A DNA stretch of 64,000 nucleotides from Fidelibacterota bacterium (GTDB lineage: Bacteria; Fidelibacterota; UBA8477; JABMPR01), in the NCBI GenBank assembly GCA_021734325.1, contig JAIPJF010000018.1:1-64000 (forward strand). Reading direction: 5' to 3'. The notes below the pieces were generated by a model, which saw only the letters and a program-made list of their open reading frames with translations, had not been told where the DNA came from and did not search any database. Positions 33,613 to 43,401 of this stretch are shown here, in pieces. Every line of letters starts with the position of its first letter. The stretch's first letter is position 1. Both the position numbers and the translations under genes were made by a program.

Positions 33613-36396
33613 ATTCACCGAAGCATAATCATAGGATTCCTGGCAATTCTACTCCTTTTGCCAGTTTACGCAAGAGACCTGACCGTAGCGCTCATACGCG
33701 TGGAATTTCAGACGGATGATTCACCTGCTACAACGGGGGATGGGACTTTCGTTCTTCAAGACACCCTTGACCTGGAGTGCCCAGACTGGGAGTTAGATCC
33801 ACCACCGCATAATGATATTTATTTCAAGGATCATCTTCTATCAGCTCATAATTATTGGGCCAAAGTGAGCAATGGGAACCTTAACATAGATACACTGAAT
33901 TCTAAAGTATTTCCCTTAAATGCGAATGGAGCGTATCTCTTACCCCATGATATGCTTTACTATCATCCCTATCTTGAGGATTTTGACGAGACAAGAAAAC
34001 TATTTGAATTGAGCCGTGATGCCATTGCAAAGGCTGACCCGGATATAGATTTTAATCATTTTACCACAGTGATCATCGTTCATGCGGGTATGGGAGGTGA
34101 TTTTGATTTTGCCCTTGATCCCACGCCTGGAAATATTCCATCGGCATATCTCTCTCCAGTTGATTTTGATGAATACGGCGTGCTTCAGACAGCCGATGCA
34201 AAGGTGCTGGATGATTTGATTATCATTCCGGAATCTCAGAATTTTCAGCAATACAAAGAGACTATTGCGCTTTTTGAAGATGCTGAAGATCCCTGCTTTT
34301 ATCAGGTTGGACTCAATGGTACACTGGCATTAATGTTTGGTTTTCATTTGGGACTTCCACCACTCTACAATACTGAATCAGGTCGGTCATTGGTGGGCGG
34401 ATTCGCATTGATGGACCAGGGATCGAACAATTTTCATGGTATTGTGCCGGCATATCCCGATCCATTTACCAGGATTGAAGCTGGATGGGTGATACCGAAT
34501 ATTAAAACGATTGGTGATACCGTACAACTCGGTATCGGTGATCCTCCTGTCAAAGTAGAAATTTCTGAGAATGAATATTATTTGATTGAAAATCATCAGA
34601 GAAATATGCAGACCCCTGGTGGTTTGGACCAGTGGATAGACGAACCAGGGGAGGATACGGTCTCTGTAAGGACAGGAATAAGTGGTGTCGTCATTGAAGT
34701 CGATGAGCAGGATGCAGGATTACCAGGAAATGGACTGTTTATCTGGCACATTGACGAATCAGCTAGATTTACAGACGAAAACCCCAATGGGGGAAACGTA
34801 CAGCTGGTAGATTTTATCGAAGCTGATGGCGCCCAGGATATGGGATTTACCACCCAACTGATATTCAGGGAATTTTTAGAGACCGGCTGGTGGTTTGATC
34901 CGTGGTTTGCTGGCAATGAGGGCTGGTTTGACTTGAATCGGACAAAGAAAATTAATCAAATTACTTTTGGTCCTGAAACCTACCCCTCAACAAAATCCAA
35001 TTCAGGAATTGAGAGTCATTTACGTATAGACAACATATCAGCGAACGGGTCTACCATGAGCTTTACGATTTCCTCTGAGCGAGTAGTGGAAATTGATTCC
35101 ATCTCAAGCATCATTGGCTGGAGCCGATCTGATTCAACACTTTGGGCATTCAACAAAGATTCGACTCAAATCTTGCTCTACAGCCCGGATTCTGATCGTT
35201 TTGTGATCAGTTCAAGCTCTTTACTGGATCCTGATAGCATTTTCAATGGGAGTATAGATGACAATTTTACCTACCATAGTGGTTTGATTGCACCTCACAG
35301 AGCAAAAGGTGTTCAGATTTACAGTCTTGGTGACGGATACTCCATGCAGGTCCCTGACTTGGATTCATTGTTCGAATTGAGCGAATATCAAACGGGATAT
35401 AAATATTTCGCCAAACACGGGAATGGATATGTGAGTGTCTTTGAAAATATGGGTCAAACAAGCATTACCTCTTTACCTGGCTTTCCTCTGGTAGATTTTT
35501 CGGCAGATGGTTCAACGGCATTTTATGGAAATAAAGATGAAGTACCCATACCTGTAGCCATTAAACATACCTCGTCACCCGAGGCAGGAACAGTGATTAT
35601 TTCATGGTCTACTTTGGATGATGATCTCATGATTACGAAACTTGATGAGATGAGTGAGAAGCATATTCAAGTTGAGAAGCCCATGCAAATCATTCCTTTT
35701 GATGCCGATGGTGACGGAGCCTTCGAAATCGCTTTATTTTATTCCAATGTTGTCCAAATCATCAATCAGGTCGGTGTTGTCTGGAACGGGTCCCCATTTC
35801 CGATAGATCCCTATTATGGTAATCCACTTATTGCATCCATTCAAGACGATGAGCTAAGCATATTTCTTCGCCATCAGGATCGTTATTCACTTTACTCAAT
35901 AGACGGTCGCATTGTGGATCAAGGAACACTTCCTTCGCCTGGTGCACGGGTGGACAATTCTTTAAGAGGAGCAGATGGCTTTGTTTATATCCTCTCTGGC
36001 AATAAGTTACTTTATTTCGCGTCGGACGAATCGAATCAAAGTTTATTCTGGATCGATCCGCAGGGCAGTGCAGCAGGTGATCGAACTGTGTGGCTTTCAG
36101 GGACTCCATCTCAAGCAGCTCAGGATATTAAAAAGGGAACTGCCTTTAATTATCCTAATCCGATCAAAGGTTCACATACGACGGTTCGGGCCTGGCTTGG
36201 TGATGTGGATAAGTGGTCCATCGAAATATTTTCTCTGAATGGCGCTCAAATCGCCTTCAAGGAGTTGGAAGTTGAGCAGCATCATGCATACAACGAATGG
36301 GATTGGGACGCTTCTGCTGTCTCTAATGGTGTTTATCTCGCCCAAATCGTTGCCGGTGATAGTTCTGAGATTATAAAGATTGCCATCATTCGATGA
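33613..36396 (+). CDS. Secreted M6-metalloprotease-like protein with lost zinc motif and T9SS-type C-terminal domain
   Basis: A large exported protein. No ATG, GTG or TTG lies before the signal peptide (IIIGFLAILLLLPVYA): the first canonical start in frame, TTG 33658, falls inside it, so a rare start (ATT 33613 or ATA 33625) or a sequence error is inferred. The N-terminal half follows the immune-inhibitor-A/M6 plan: RVEFQTDD, VIIVHAGMG, then LGLPPLY and FALMDQGSNNFHG, where M6 proteases have LGLPDLY and LMA-G. The HExxH itself reads LMFGF (about 34330-34344), so no zinc site remains. The C-terminal 85 residues are a type A sorting domain (FNYPNPIKG, WDWDASAVSNGVYLAQIVAG). Overlaps the next gene by four bases. 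Confidence 0.78.
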   Translation: MHRSIIIGFLAILLLLPVYARDLTVALIRVEFQTDDSPATTGDGTFVLQDTLDLECPDWELDPPPHNDIYFKDHLLSAHNYWAKVSNGNLNIDTLNSKVFPLNANGAYLLPHDMLYYHPYLEDFDETRKLFELSRDAIAKADPDIDFNHFTTVIIVHAGMGGDFDFALDPTPGNIPSAYLSPVDFDEYGVLQTADAKVLDDLIIIPESQNFQQYKETIALFEDAEDPCFYQVGLNGTLALMFGFHLGLPPLYNTESGRSLVGGFALMDQGSNNFHGIVPAYPDPFTRIEAGWVIPNIKTIGDTVQLGIGDPPVKVEISENEYYLIENHQRNMQTPGGLDQWIDEPGEDTVSVRTGISGVVIEVDEQDAGLPGNGLFIWHIDESARFTDENPNGGNVQLVDFIEADGAQDMGFTTQLIFREFLETGWWFDPWFAGNEGWFDLNRTKKINQITFGPETYPSTKSNSGIESHLRIDNISANGSTMSFTISSERVVEIDSISSIIGWSRSDSTLWAFNKDSTQILLYSPDSDRFVISSSSLLDPDSIFNGSIDDNFTYHSGLIAPHRAKGVQIYSLGDGYSMQVPDLDSLFELSEYQTGYKYFAKHGNGYVSVFENMGQTSITSLPGFPLVDFSADGSTAFYGNKDEVPIPVAIKHTSSPEAGTVIISWSTLDDDLMITKLDEMSEKHIQVEKPMQIIPFDADGDGAFEIALFYSNVVQIINQVGVVWNGSPFPIDPYYGNPLIASIQDDELSIFLRHQDRYSLYSIDGRIVDQGTLPSPGARVDNSLRGADGFVYILSGNKLLYFASDESNQSLFWIDPQGSAAGDRTVWLSGTPSQAAQDIKKGTAFNYPNPIKGSHTTVRAWLGDVDKWSIEIFSLNGAQIAFKELEVEQHHAYNEWDWDASAVSNGVYLAQIVAGDSSEIIKIAIIR

Positions 36397-39300
36397 GATT
36401 CCTGAAATACATATTTACCCTCCTCGTGTTCCTAAATAGTGTTCAATCCCAGAGTTTTAATCATCCAGAACTGGAATGGAAAACAATTGAGGGTAAGCAT
36501 TTTATCGTCCATTACCATCAGAACACAGAATGGACGGCAAATGAAGCCTTACATGTAGCTGACGATGTATATGTACCCATTACAGCCCTATACAAATATG
36601 AACCTGAGGAAAAAACCCACCTGATTATCCGGGACACAGATGACTATGCAAATGGTGGAGCCTACTATTTTGACAATAAGATCGAAATCTGGGCAAAACC
36701 CCTGGATTATGAATTAAGAGGTTCTCATTATTGGCTTCGTGATGTCATTACACATGAATTTACTCATATCGTGAGTTTGAGGGCATCCAGAAAGATGCCT
36801 GGCAAAGTCCCGGCTGCCTACTTTCAGATGATTTCCTACGAGCCAGAGCGTCGTGAGGATGTGCTGTATGGTTACCCGAACGGGATAGTATCCTACCCAT
36901 TACCCTCGGTTGCGGTTCCCATGTGGTGGGCAGAAGGTATTGCCCAGTACCAGTCGGACTCCATGCGCTGGGACTGGTGGGATAGCATTCGTGATATGAT
37001 ACTCCGTGACAGGATTAATTACGATAAGCTGCTGACTCTCAACGAGATGGATGGCTTTGGTAAAGTGGGTATCGGGAATGAAAGTGTGTATGATCATGGG
37101 TTTAGCTTTGTCCGTTTTCTGGCCAAAACCTATGGTCAGGATATTATTCGGAGAATTACTGAACGGATCAGCGGCCCCCTGAACTACGGTTTTTACAAAG
37201 CACTTGAAGCTGAAACCGGCAGTTCGTCTCAAGACCTCTGGGATCGCTGGCGGGAAGACCTCATGATCCGTCAATCCAAATCATTTGTTGAGAATGAAGC
37301 GCTGTCACCCTTAAAATTTGTACAACGTGCTGGTGATGGGAATTATTACCCTCGTTTTAATCGGTCGGGCGCCACACTGGGATTTATCTCAAGCGTGGGA
37401 GAGACCTATTTATCACAGGCATCATTGTTCATAAAGGATTCAAGTAAGAAAGCTGTAAAGCTGGTCCCGACTGCAGAAGGGTTCGATTGGAGCCCAGATG
37501 GTGAACATCTCGTATATGCCCGCAAAGAATATTACGATGGTGGTATTCCAAGTCCTCGAATGGAGCATAAACATGATTTTTCTGCCTTCAGTCTATTAGA
37601 TCATTCAGGTGAGACAAATTGTGAACGCTGCCAACTACTTATCAGCGGATCACGGTATTCTGATCTGTTCATTGCCCATCGTGACAGCATTGATGAAGAA
37701 AGACAGATCACCTTCGGCGAACGTGTGACAAACCCTGCATGGTCACCTGATGGACAAAAAATTGCCTTCATTAATCTGAGAGATGGTACCAATAATCTTT
37801 GCCTCGCTTTCCTACAATATCCGGATAGCATACTGCAATTAACAAATAACAAGCCTGGAACGCAGGTCTATGTCCCTCGCTGGGCACCTGACAATAAGCG
37901 AATCATATTTGACTACACCGGGGGCAGCAATCGGGATATTGCTATTTATAATCTTGAGAAAGACACCCTTGAGGTCCTGCTGGATGCCATCTGGGATGAA
38001 AGAAACCCTGTATTTGTTAATGACACCCTCATTCTTTACAGTGATGACCGCACAGGAATATTTAACATTTATAACTATGATATTCATTCCAACGTCAATG
38101 AAAGACTCACCAATGTCTCAGGTGGGGCCTTCCAGGCCGAGTGGCTGGGAAATCGACTCTACTACTCACTCTACGACAGTCTTGGCTTTAACATAGCCTT
38201 TTTGGAAGCCTCAGACCTCCTCAGCGCGGAAACTGAAGCCCTCGATGTCTCTGTTGATCGCATTATTGCCCCAACATGGGTACAGCACGACCAGAGCAAG
38301 CCAGCAAAAGAGTATGCAATGCAATATGGGCCAATGTTCATTTTGCCAAAACTCCAGGTCGAAGTTGATAATTATAAGAATACGGTCATCTTCAAACCGG
38401 GTATATATTTCTTCTCAGATGAGATCATCAGCAATTATTCACTTATTGGCAGTTTTGGCCTCGCCCCGAATAAGGATATGGATCTTTATCTGTCAACCCA
38501 ATACAAGGGCTTCTTGCCAACCCTGACCTTTGAATTCTACCAGATGATCAGACACACAAAAGAAGAATTATGGTATTACGACCATGTTTGGCCTGCCGAG
38601 AGTGACCTCACATTTAGTCTGTCACAAGGTATCCTGTCCGCAGATGTCCGTATCCCTCCCATGCATGCTGTCAAATTTGATATCTCAGCATCAAACTACA
38701 AGACCGCCATTGGGGCACATATTGTCCATAATCTACCTGCTGGTGGGATCAGCTATGATTATTTCAAGGGTTGGGATTGGGGTTTGAGTTGGGATTTGTC
38801 TCATATTAACATAAGACAGGAACGGGATATCAATCCCTCAGGTTATAAAGCTGGATTTTCTCTGCGCACGAACAAACATAATTTCATCGCCGGATACGGA
38901 TATGATGAATCAACGGACCGGTGGGGTAATTCATACACTCCCTACCACTATTTAAAATTCAATGCTTCAGGTTTCTATGGGTATCAGCTTCCCATTCCGG
39001 GTCAGATTGTTATCTCAAACCAGACAGAATTGAATTTGATAGATAATAATGGAATTGATGATTTCTTCTTTGAATTCGCTGGTGGAATGCCTGGTTTAAG
39101 GGGTTATCCATTCTACAGTCTCAAGGGAACCCGCCGATTTGTTTCAACCAGCACCATGAGATTTCCCATATTCCGCGATAACTACTCGCGGTTTGCTCAT
39201 CTTACCATCCGAGATCTATACCTGGGTCTACATGGTCAAATAGGTACTGCTTGGACCGCTGAGCCAAGCATGGTAACACCTGACGATCTCGCTGCCTGGA

Positions 39301-39512
39301 TGAAACATGAACAAGGTCAGATCGATTTCGTGCGTGATGTTGGTGTTGATCTGCGCCTGGCACTGAATTCCTATTATGCATTCCCAACTGCTGTTGAGTT
39401 TGGCGCTTATTATGGATTGGATAAACTTTCTACCGAAACCAGTGACAATGAGACTATTACCTATGGAAATGAGTGGCGTTTTTATTGGAAGGTGTTGTTT
39501 GGGTTTGAGTAA
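36393..39512 (+). CDS. Metallopeptidase / PD40 propeller / outer-membrane barrel fusion protein
   Basis: A 1039-residue exported protein with three parts. Residues 20-300 form a gluzincin-like peptidase domain: zinc motif HEFTH (H121, E122, H125) and a downstream glutamate in WWAEGIAQY (E181). Residues about 310-640 carry TolB-type PD40 propeller repeats (WSPDGEHLVYARKEY, WSPDGQKIAFINLRDG, WAPDNKRIIFDYTGG). Residues 650-1039 look like a BamA/surface-antigen-type barrel with alternating strands and GMPGLRGYPFYSLKGTRRF. All zinc ligands appear intact, unlike in the preceding gene. A cell-surface protease anchored by its own barrel is inferred. Substrate unknown. Confidence 0.83.
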   Translation: MRFLKYIFTLLVFLNSVQSQSFNHPELEWKTIEGKHFIVHYHQNTEWTANEALHVADDVYVPITALYKYEPEEKTHLIIRDTDDYANGGAYYFDNKIEIWAKPLDYELRGSHYWLRDVITHEFTHIVSLRASRKMPGKVPAAYFQMISYEPERREDVLYGYPNGIVSYPLPSVAVPMWWAEGIAQYQSDSMRWDWWDSIRDMILRDRINYDKLLTLNEMDGFGKVGIGNESVYDHGFSFVRFLAKTYGQDIIRRITERISGPLNYGFYKALEAETGSSSQDLWDRWREDLMIRQSKSFVENEALSPLKFVQRAGDGNYYPRFNRSGATLGFISSVGETYLSQASLFIKDSSKKAVKLVPTAEGFDWSPDGEHLVYARKEYYDGGIPSPRMEHKHDFSAFSLLDHSGETNCERCQLLISGSRYSDLFIAHRDSIDEERQITFGERVTNPAWSPDGQKIAFINLRDGTNNLCLAFLQYPDSILQLTNNKPGTQVYVPRWAPDNKRIIFDYTGGSNRDIAIYNLEKDTLEVLLDAIWDERNPVFVNDTLILYSDDRTGIFNIYNYDIHSNVNERLTNVSGGAFQAEWLGNRLYYSLYDSLGFNIAFLEASDLLSAETEALDVSVDRIIAPTWVQHDQSKPAKEYAMQYGPMFILPKLQVEVDNYKNTVIFKPGIYFFSDEIISNYSLIGSFGLAPNKDMDLYLSTQYKGFLPTLTFEFYQMIRHTKEELWYYDHVWPAESDLTFSLSQGILSADVRIPPMHAVKFDISASNYKTAIGAHIVHNLPAGGISYDYFKGWDWGLSWDLSHINIRQERDINPSGYKAGFSLRTNKHNFIAGYGYDESTDRWGNSYTPYHYLKFNASGFYGYQLPIPGQIVISNQTELNLIDNNGIDDFFFEFAGGMPGLRGYPFYSLKGTRRFVSTSTMRFPIFRDNYSRFAHLTIRDLYLGLHGQIGTAWTAEPSMVTPDDLAAWMKHEQGQIDFVRDVGVDLRLALNSYYAFPTAVEFGAYYGLDKLSTETSDNETITYGNEWRFYWKVLFGFE

Positions 39513-39513
39513 A

Positions 39514-40236
39514 ATGAAAAGAATCAGCCTACTTTTAACATTATGCCTGATGCTCTCCTCAGCATTTGCTGGTGATGTCAATGCGACACCGGCAAAATTA
39601 AGTGTCAACAAATTCATGGTGAAAAATTTTGTAAAATCTCTGATTATTCCTGGTTGGGGCCAATGGTCAAATGGCCACAAAGGACGCGCAATTGTCTATA
39701 TCACTGCTGAGATAGGCGAAATAGTTGGTTATCAGTTGAGACATAACCAGGGGATGGATCTGGAATCTGAGTTTAAGATATTTGCAGACGAACACTGGTC
39801 CTTTGAAGCGTGGGACGCTGTCTCTGATGATGAAACAGCCTGCAACGACAGATACACCCGTACGCATGTGATGAGTACATATATCGATCTGGATGGAATA
39901 TTACAGCCCGTCAGGGACCAGCATTTTTATGAAAACATCAGCAAATATCGAGAGTTCGTTTGCGGATGGGATGATGTTGATTTGATGTGGGAAGAGATAG
40001 GGAAGAACTACACACCAAATAAGCTTAAATATATAGGTATGCGGACAGATTCGAACGATCGCTACCGTGAGGCCCGCACCTTTGGAACACTGATTCTGAT
40101 AAACCATCTGATCAGTGCATTTGATGCAGCGCTGGGGACGAATGTGACGCAATTTGAGTCAACTAATTACTCAGGAAAATTCTATATTAATCCGCTTGAT
40201 GCGAACAATAGCATTGGCTTGGAGGTAAAATTTTGA
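39514..40236 (+). CDS. DUF5683-like membrane-associated protein (PGWGQ motif)
   Basis: A 240-residue protein with a signal peptide (LLLTLCLMLSSAFA) and the motif KSLIIPGWGQWSNGHKGRAI, which marks a family common in Bacteroidota and relatives (DUF5683). A hydrophobic helix follows the motif and another lies near ARTFGTLILINHLISAFDAA. The open frame reaches 39376, inside the upstream gene; the ATG at 39514 starts the signal peptide and is preferred. The role is unknown; it sits between an outer-membrane fusion protein and BamD, so envelope biogenesis is plausible. Confidence 0.83.
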   Translation: MKRISLLLTLCLMLSSAFAGDVNATPAKLSVNKFMVKNFVKSLIIPGWGQWSNGHKGRAIVYITAEIGEIVGYQLRHNQGMDLESEFKIFADEHWSFEAWDAVSDDETACNDRYTRTHVMSTYIDLDGILQPVRDQHFYENISKYREFVCGWDDVDLMWEEIGKNYTPNKLKYIGMRTDSNDRYREARTFGTLILINHLISAFDAALGTNVTQFESTNYSGKFYINPLDANNSIGLEVKF

Positions 40237-41030
40237 TTATTCACGATACAAGAACGTTCCCCAGCATATTCCTAATTCTGATGATGAGTCTGACACTTCA
40301 ATTCTGCTCTTCACAAAAAGAGAGTTTGAATGCGGAGGATATTGCCAAGACCTATGAACGGGGCATGTCCTATTATGAAAAGGAAAATTATCTCAAAGCG
40401 GAGGAAACTTTCACATTTATCATATATAATGATCCCGGTGGAGCTTATGCTGATGATGCACAGTATTACCTGGCAGAGACCTATTTTGCGAGGGGCGAGT
40501 ATTTATTGGCCATCAATGAGTATGATCGGCTTATTCGCAGAATGAAAAATTCAACCTATGTGGAAGACGCATTTTGGCGTAAGACAGAATCCTATTGTGA
40601 ACTTTCGCCTGATTACCGTCTGGAAAAGGATATGACAGAGAAAGCGCTCAGGTTCCTCTATGATTTTGTTGAAATATATCCTGAGAGCAAGCATTTGGAT
40701 GAGGCGCAGGCGAGGATCACAGAGATGCGTGAAAAATTGGCCAAAAAATTGTTGGAAGCCGGCAAACTCTATGACACCCTGCGCGAATATGAATCTGCGA
40801 TATACTACTATAACAGCCTGATTGAAGAATATTCAGATACAAAGCTTTATGCCGCTGCCCGTTTGGGGAAGGCCGGTGATATGGTTGCCCTTGAAAAATG
40901 GGAAGAAGCGAGAGAATTATTGAACTCTATTGCCATGGAAGGGAAAGCCAATCTGAGCCCAAAGGAATTGGCCAGAATGAAGCTGCTGGGTTCCGAAGTG
41001 ATCGAAAAAACCAAGCCCAGCAAAGAATGA
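40233..41030 (+). CDS. bamD: BamD-like outer-membrane assembly lipoprotein
   Basis: A 265-residue TPR lipoprotein of the BamD/YfiO family, part of the complex that folds outer-membrane proteins. TPR units include GMSYYEKENYLKAEETFTFI, ADDAQYYLAETYFARGEYLL and EYDRLIRRMKNSTYVEDAFW, the last being typical of BamD, with SPDYRLEKDMTEKA and SKHLDEAQARI further on. The lipobox is unusual (LQFCSS, phenylalanine before cysteine). The TTG start overlaps the preceding stop (TTGA). No bamA lies next to it. Confidence 0.88.
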   Translation: MIIHDTRTFPSIFLILMMSLTLQFCSSQKESLNAEDIAKTYERGMSYYEKENYLKAEETFTFIIYNDPGGAYADDAQYYLAETYFARGEYLLAINEYDRLIRRMKNSTYVEDAFWRKTESYCELSPDYRLEKDMTEKALRFLYDFVEIYPESKHLDEAQARITEMREKLAKKLLEAGKLYDTLREYESAIYYYNSLIEEYSDTKLYAAARLGKAGDMVALEKWEEARELLNSIAMEGKANLSPKELARMKLLGSEVIEKTKPSKE

Positions 41031-41040
41031 GTAGTCGCTT

Positions 41041-41634
41041 GTGAAGCTCTGTTTATTTGGAGGTACATTCGATCCACCTCATAATGCTCACTTCATTATT
41101 GCTGAGGCAATTCGCGAATCTCTTGACCTGAATAAAATTATATTTGTTCCTGCAAACAAACCCCCACATAAATTTGAGATACTTCCTGTTACACCAGTCG
41201 AACATCGAATTGCCATGCTCAAATTGTGCATTGATGACATTCCCCAGTTTGAGTTCTCAGATATAGAGTTAAAGCGTGGGGGCGTATCCTATACCATTGA
41301 TACCATCCTTCAGATTAAAGAAGAAAAGGGCATAAGCTCTGATGATTTGCACTTTCTGATTGGTAGTGACAGCCTTGCTGATTTTAAATCCTGGTACCGT
41401 TGGGAGGATATTCTTAATGAGAGCCAGGTCATTGTAGCCCGAAGACCACGGTTTGAGAAGTCTGCCATCGATGCGGATCTTTTAGAGCGGGTGGTCTTCC
41501 TTAATCTGCCGCGAATGGAAATTTCCAGCACTGATATTCGAAATCGATTTCACACCAACAAAATGACACGTTTTTATGTTCCCGATGTTGTTTCTGAGTA
41601 TATTAAAAAACATAAAATATATGGAATAAAATAG
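41041..41634 (+). CDS. nadD: Nicotinate-nucleotide adenylyltransferase
   Basis: NadD transfers AMP to nicotinate mononucleotide in NAD synthesis. The nucleotidyltransferase motif is LFGGTFDPPHNAHFIIAEA, followed by FVPANKPPHK, the LIGSDSLADFKSWYRWEDIL block and the C-terminal SSTDIRNR. At 197 residues the length is normal. The GTG start lies ten bases after bamD, and the stop overlaps the GTG of the antiporter gene. Confidence 0.96.
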   Translation: MKLCLFGGTFDPPHNAHFIIAEAIRESLDLNKIIFVPANKPPHKFEILPVTPVEHRIAMLKLCIDDIPQFEFSDIELKRGGVSYTIDTILQIKEEKGISSDDLHFLIGSDSLADFKSWYRWEDILNESQVIVARRPRFEKSAIDADLLERVVFLNLPRMEISSTDIRNRFHTNKMTRFYVPDVVSEYIKKHKIYGIK

Positions 41635-42623
41635 TGGACTCATTTATTGGCTCAATAGGTATGGCAGGTAACAGCGTCGTGATAGCAATGAGTGCTGCAT
41701 TACTCTTTTTTGGCGCAGATTGGCTGGTGAAAGGTGGGGGACATCTTGCCCAGCAATTTGGTGTAAAACCAATGATTATAGGCCTAACAATCGTTGCGTT
41801 TGGTACATCAATGCCTGAATTCGTGGTGAGTCTTATTGCAAATGTGTGGCAGGACTCCTCTACCATCGCACTGGGTAACATTATAGGTAGTAATGTTACC
41901 AATATTGGACTCATCCTGGGATTAAGTGGATTGATCTTTCCCATTACACTGCATTTCCGAAAAATATATAAGGGATTAATATTCCTTTTTCTCATCAGTC
42001 TTCTGCTCTACGGCCTATCACTTGACGGTGCGATTACCCGTGGTGATGGATTTATACTTGTGATCATCCTGATCGGTTATGTCGCTTACCTATATAGAAA
42101 TCCCGATACATCGACTGAGGAACAGCTGGATGCGGAAATAGGTCCCTTAGTAAAAAACATTGTATTGGTTGTTGGGGGTAGTATCGCGCTTTCTATTGGA
42201 GCCTGGCTATTCGTAAAAAGTGCTGTCTGGATCGCCGATGAATTTAATATTCCCAAAATGGTGATAGGTCTGACAATCGTAGCAGTGGGTACCAGCCTGC
42301 CAGAACTGGCAACCTCACTGGTAGCAGCGCTCAGGAAACATGGTGAGATCTCAGTGGGTAATATCGTCGGGAGCAACATCTTCAATATATTGTTTATCAT
42401 GGGCGGTGTTGGAATTATCAAACCGCTGAACGTGATTGGGACTCAAATTGTTGATGGCCAGAAAGTACAATTCTTTCCCCATGCTCAATACATCATTATG
42501 ATGCTTTTCGGTTTGATCTTAATCCCCCTGGGAATGCGCCATCGAATAGGCCGGTTAACCGGTGTGATCCTGGTATCCGGATATGTGGCCTTTTATGTCT
42601 ATCTTTTTGATCAAATGAATTAG
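41634..42623 (+). CDS. Calcium/sodium antiporter of the CaCA family
   Basis: A 329-residue inner-membrane exchanger with about ten helices in two inverted repeats. The two alpha-repeat motifs are GTSMPEFVVSLIAN with GNIIGSNVTNIGLILG, and GTSLPELATSLVAA with GNIVGSNIFNILFIMG. They bear the conserved acidic residues that bind Ca2+ and Na+. The second half begins after a loop rich in acidic residues (TSTEEQLDAEIG). The GTG start overlaps the nadD stop. Confidence 0.95.
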   Translation: MDSFIGSIGMAGNSVVIAMSAALLFFGADWLVKGGGHLAQQFGVKPMIIGLTIVAFGTSMPEFVVSLIANVWQDSSTIALGNIIGSNVTNIGLILGLSGLIFPITLHFRKIYKGLIFLFLISLLLYGLSLDGAITRGDGFILVIILIGYVAYLYRNPDTSTEEQLDAEIGPLVKNIVLVVGGSIALSIGAWLFVKSAVWIADEFNIPKMVIGLTIVAVGTSLPELATSLVAALRKHGEISVGNIVGSNIFNILFIMGGVGIIKPLNVIGTQIVDGQKVQFFPHAQYIIMMLFGLILIPLGMRHRIGRLTGVILVSGYVAFYVYLFDQMN

Positions 42624-42642
42624 AGGTCAGCGAAACTCGTCC

Positions 42643-43401
42643 ATGGCTGATAACTTTCAAAAGATTGAACCCTATCAACGCCTCGCAGCTTATTATGATG
42701 AGTTGATGGATTATATAGATTACGATGTGTGGATCGAAGATGTCCTCGAATTGATCAAACCCTTTCATCCAGGTGATAATTGGCTTGATATTTCTTGTGG
42801 TACTGGATCCATGGCCATAAAATTTGCCAAACAGGGTAAACATATGACAGCTGTTGATCTTAGTCCAGATATGATCGAAATCGCCAGAATGAAAGCCACA
42901 CGGGAATCGCTGAGTATAGATTTTTCAGTCGGGAATATGATTAATTTTAACGATGATAAACACTATGATGTGATTATAAACCTGCATGACGGCTTGAACT
43001 ATATCCTCAACAATGCTGATACTCACGCGTTTATGAATAATTCTTATGATCTGCTCAAGCAGGAGGGTGTATTGCTTTTTGATGTGGTCACACCACTTCT
43101 TTGTCAGACACATTTTCGCGGATATCGTGAAATATACCATACAGAAAACGGAGGTTATGAGCGGATCACAAATTATGACCCGATCACGCAACTTGCAGAA
43201 TCCAGATTTATTTTGAATTCTGGTGACGACACAATGGTTGAGGTTGAATCACATATTCAAAAAGCGTATGAGCTGAGCGATGTGGAATCATTTTGTAGTG
43301 CATCCAGGTTTACCTGGTTTCAGATACTGGATGATGAGACACTGGAAAAGGCCACTCCCGAATCTGAAAGACTGCTTGTCATGATGAGAAAACAGCAATG
43401 A
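42643..43401 (+). CDS. Class I SAM-dependent methyltransferase
   Basis: A 252-residue methyltransferase with the SAM-binding motif WLDISCGTGSMAIKFAKQG, the acidic strand MTAVDLSPDMIEIAR and motif VIINLHDGLNYI. An N-terminal block, YDELMDYIDYDVWIED, matches a group of small-molecule methyltransferases of unknown substrate. The stop overlaps ftsE by four bases (ATGA), a common position for such genes. Confidence 0.88.
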   Translation: MADNFQKIEPYQRLAAYYDELMDYIDYDVWIEDVLELIKPFHPGDNWLDISCGTGSMAIKFAKQGKHMTAVDLSPDMIEIARMKATRESLSIDFSVGNMINFNDDKHYDVIINLHDGLNYILNNADTHAFMNNSYDLLKQEGVLLFDVVTPLLCQTHFRGYREIYHTENGGYERITNYDPITQLAESRFILNSGDDTMVEVESHIQKAYELSDVESFCSASRFTWFQILDDETLEKATPESERLLVMMRKQQ

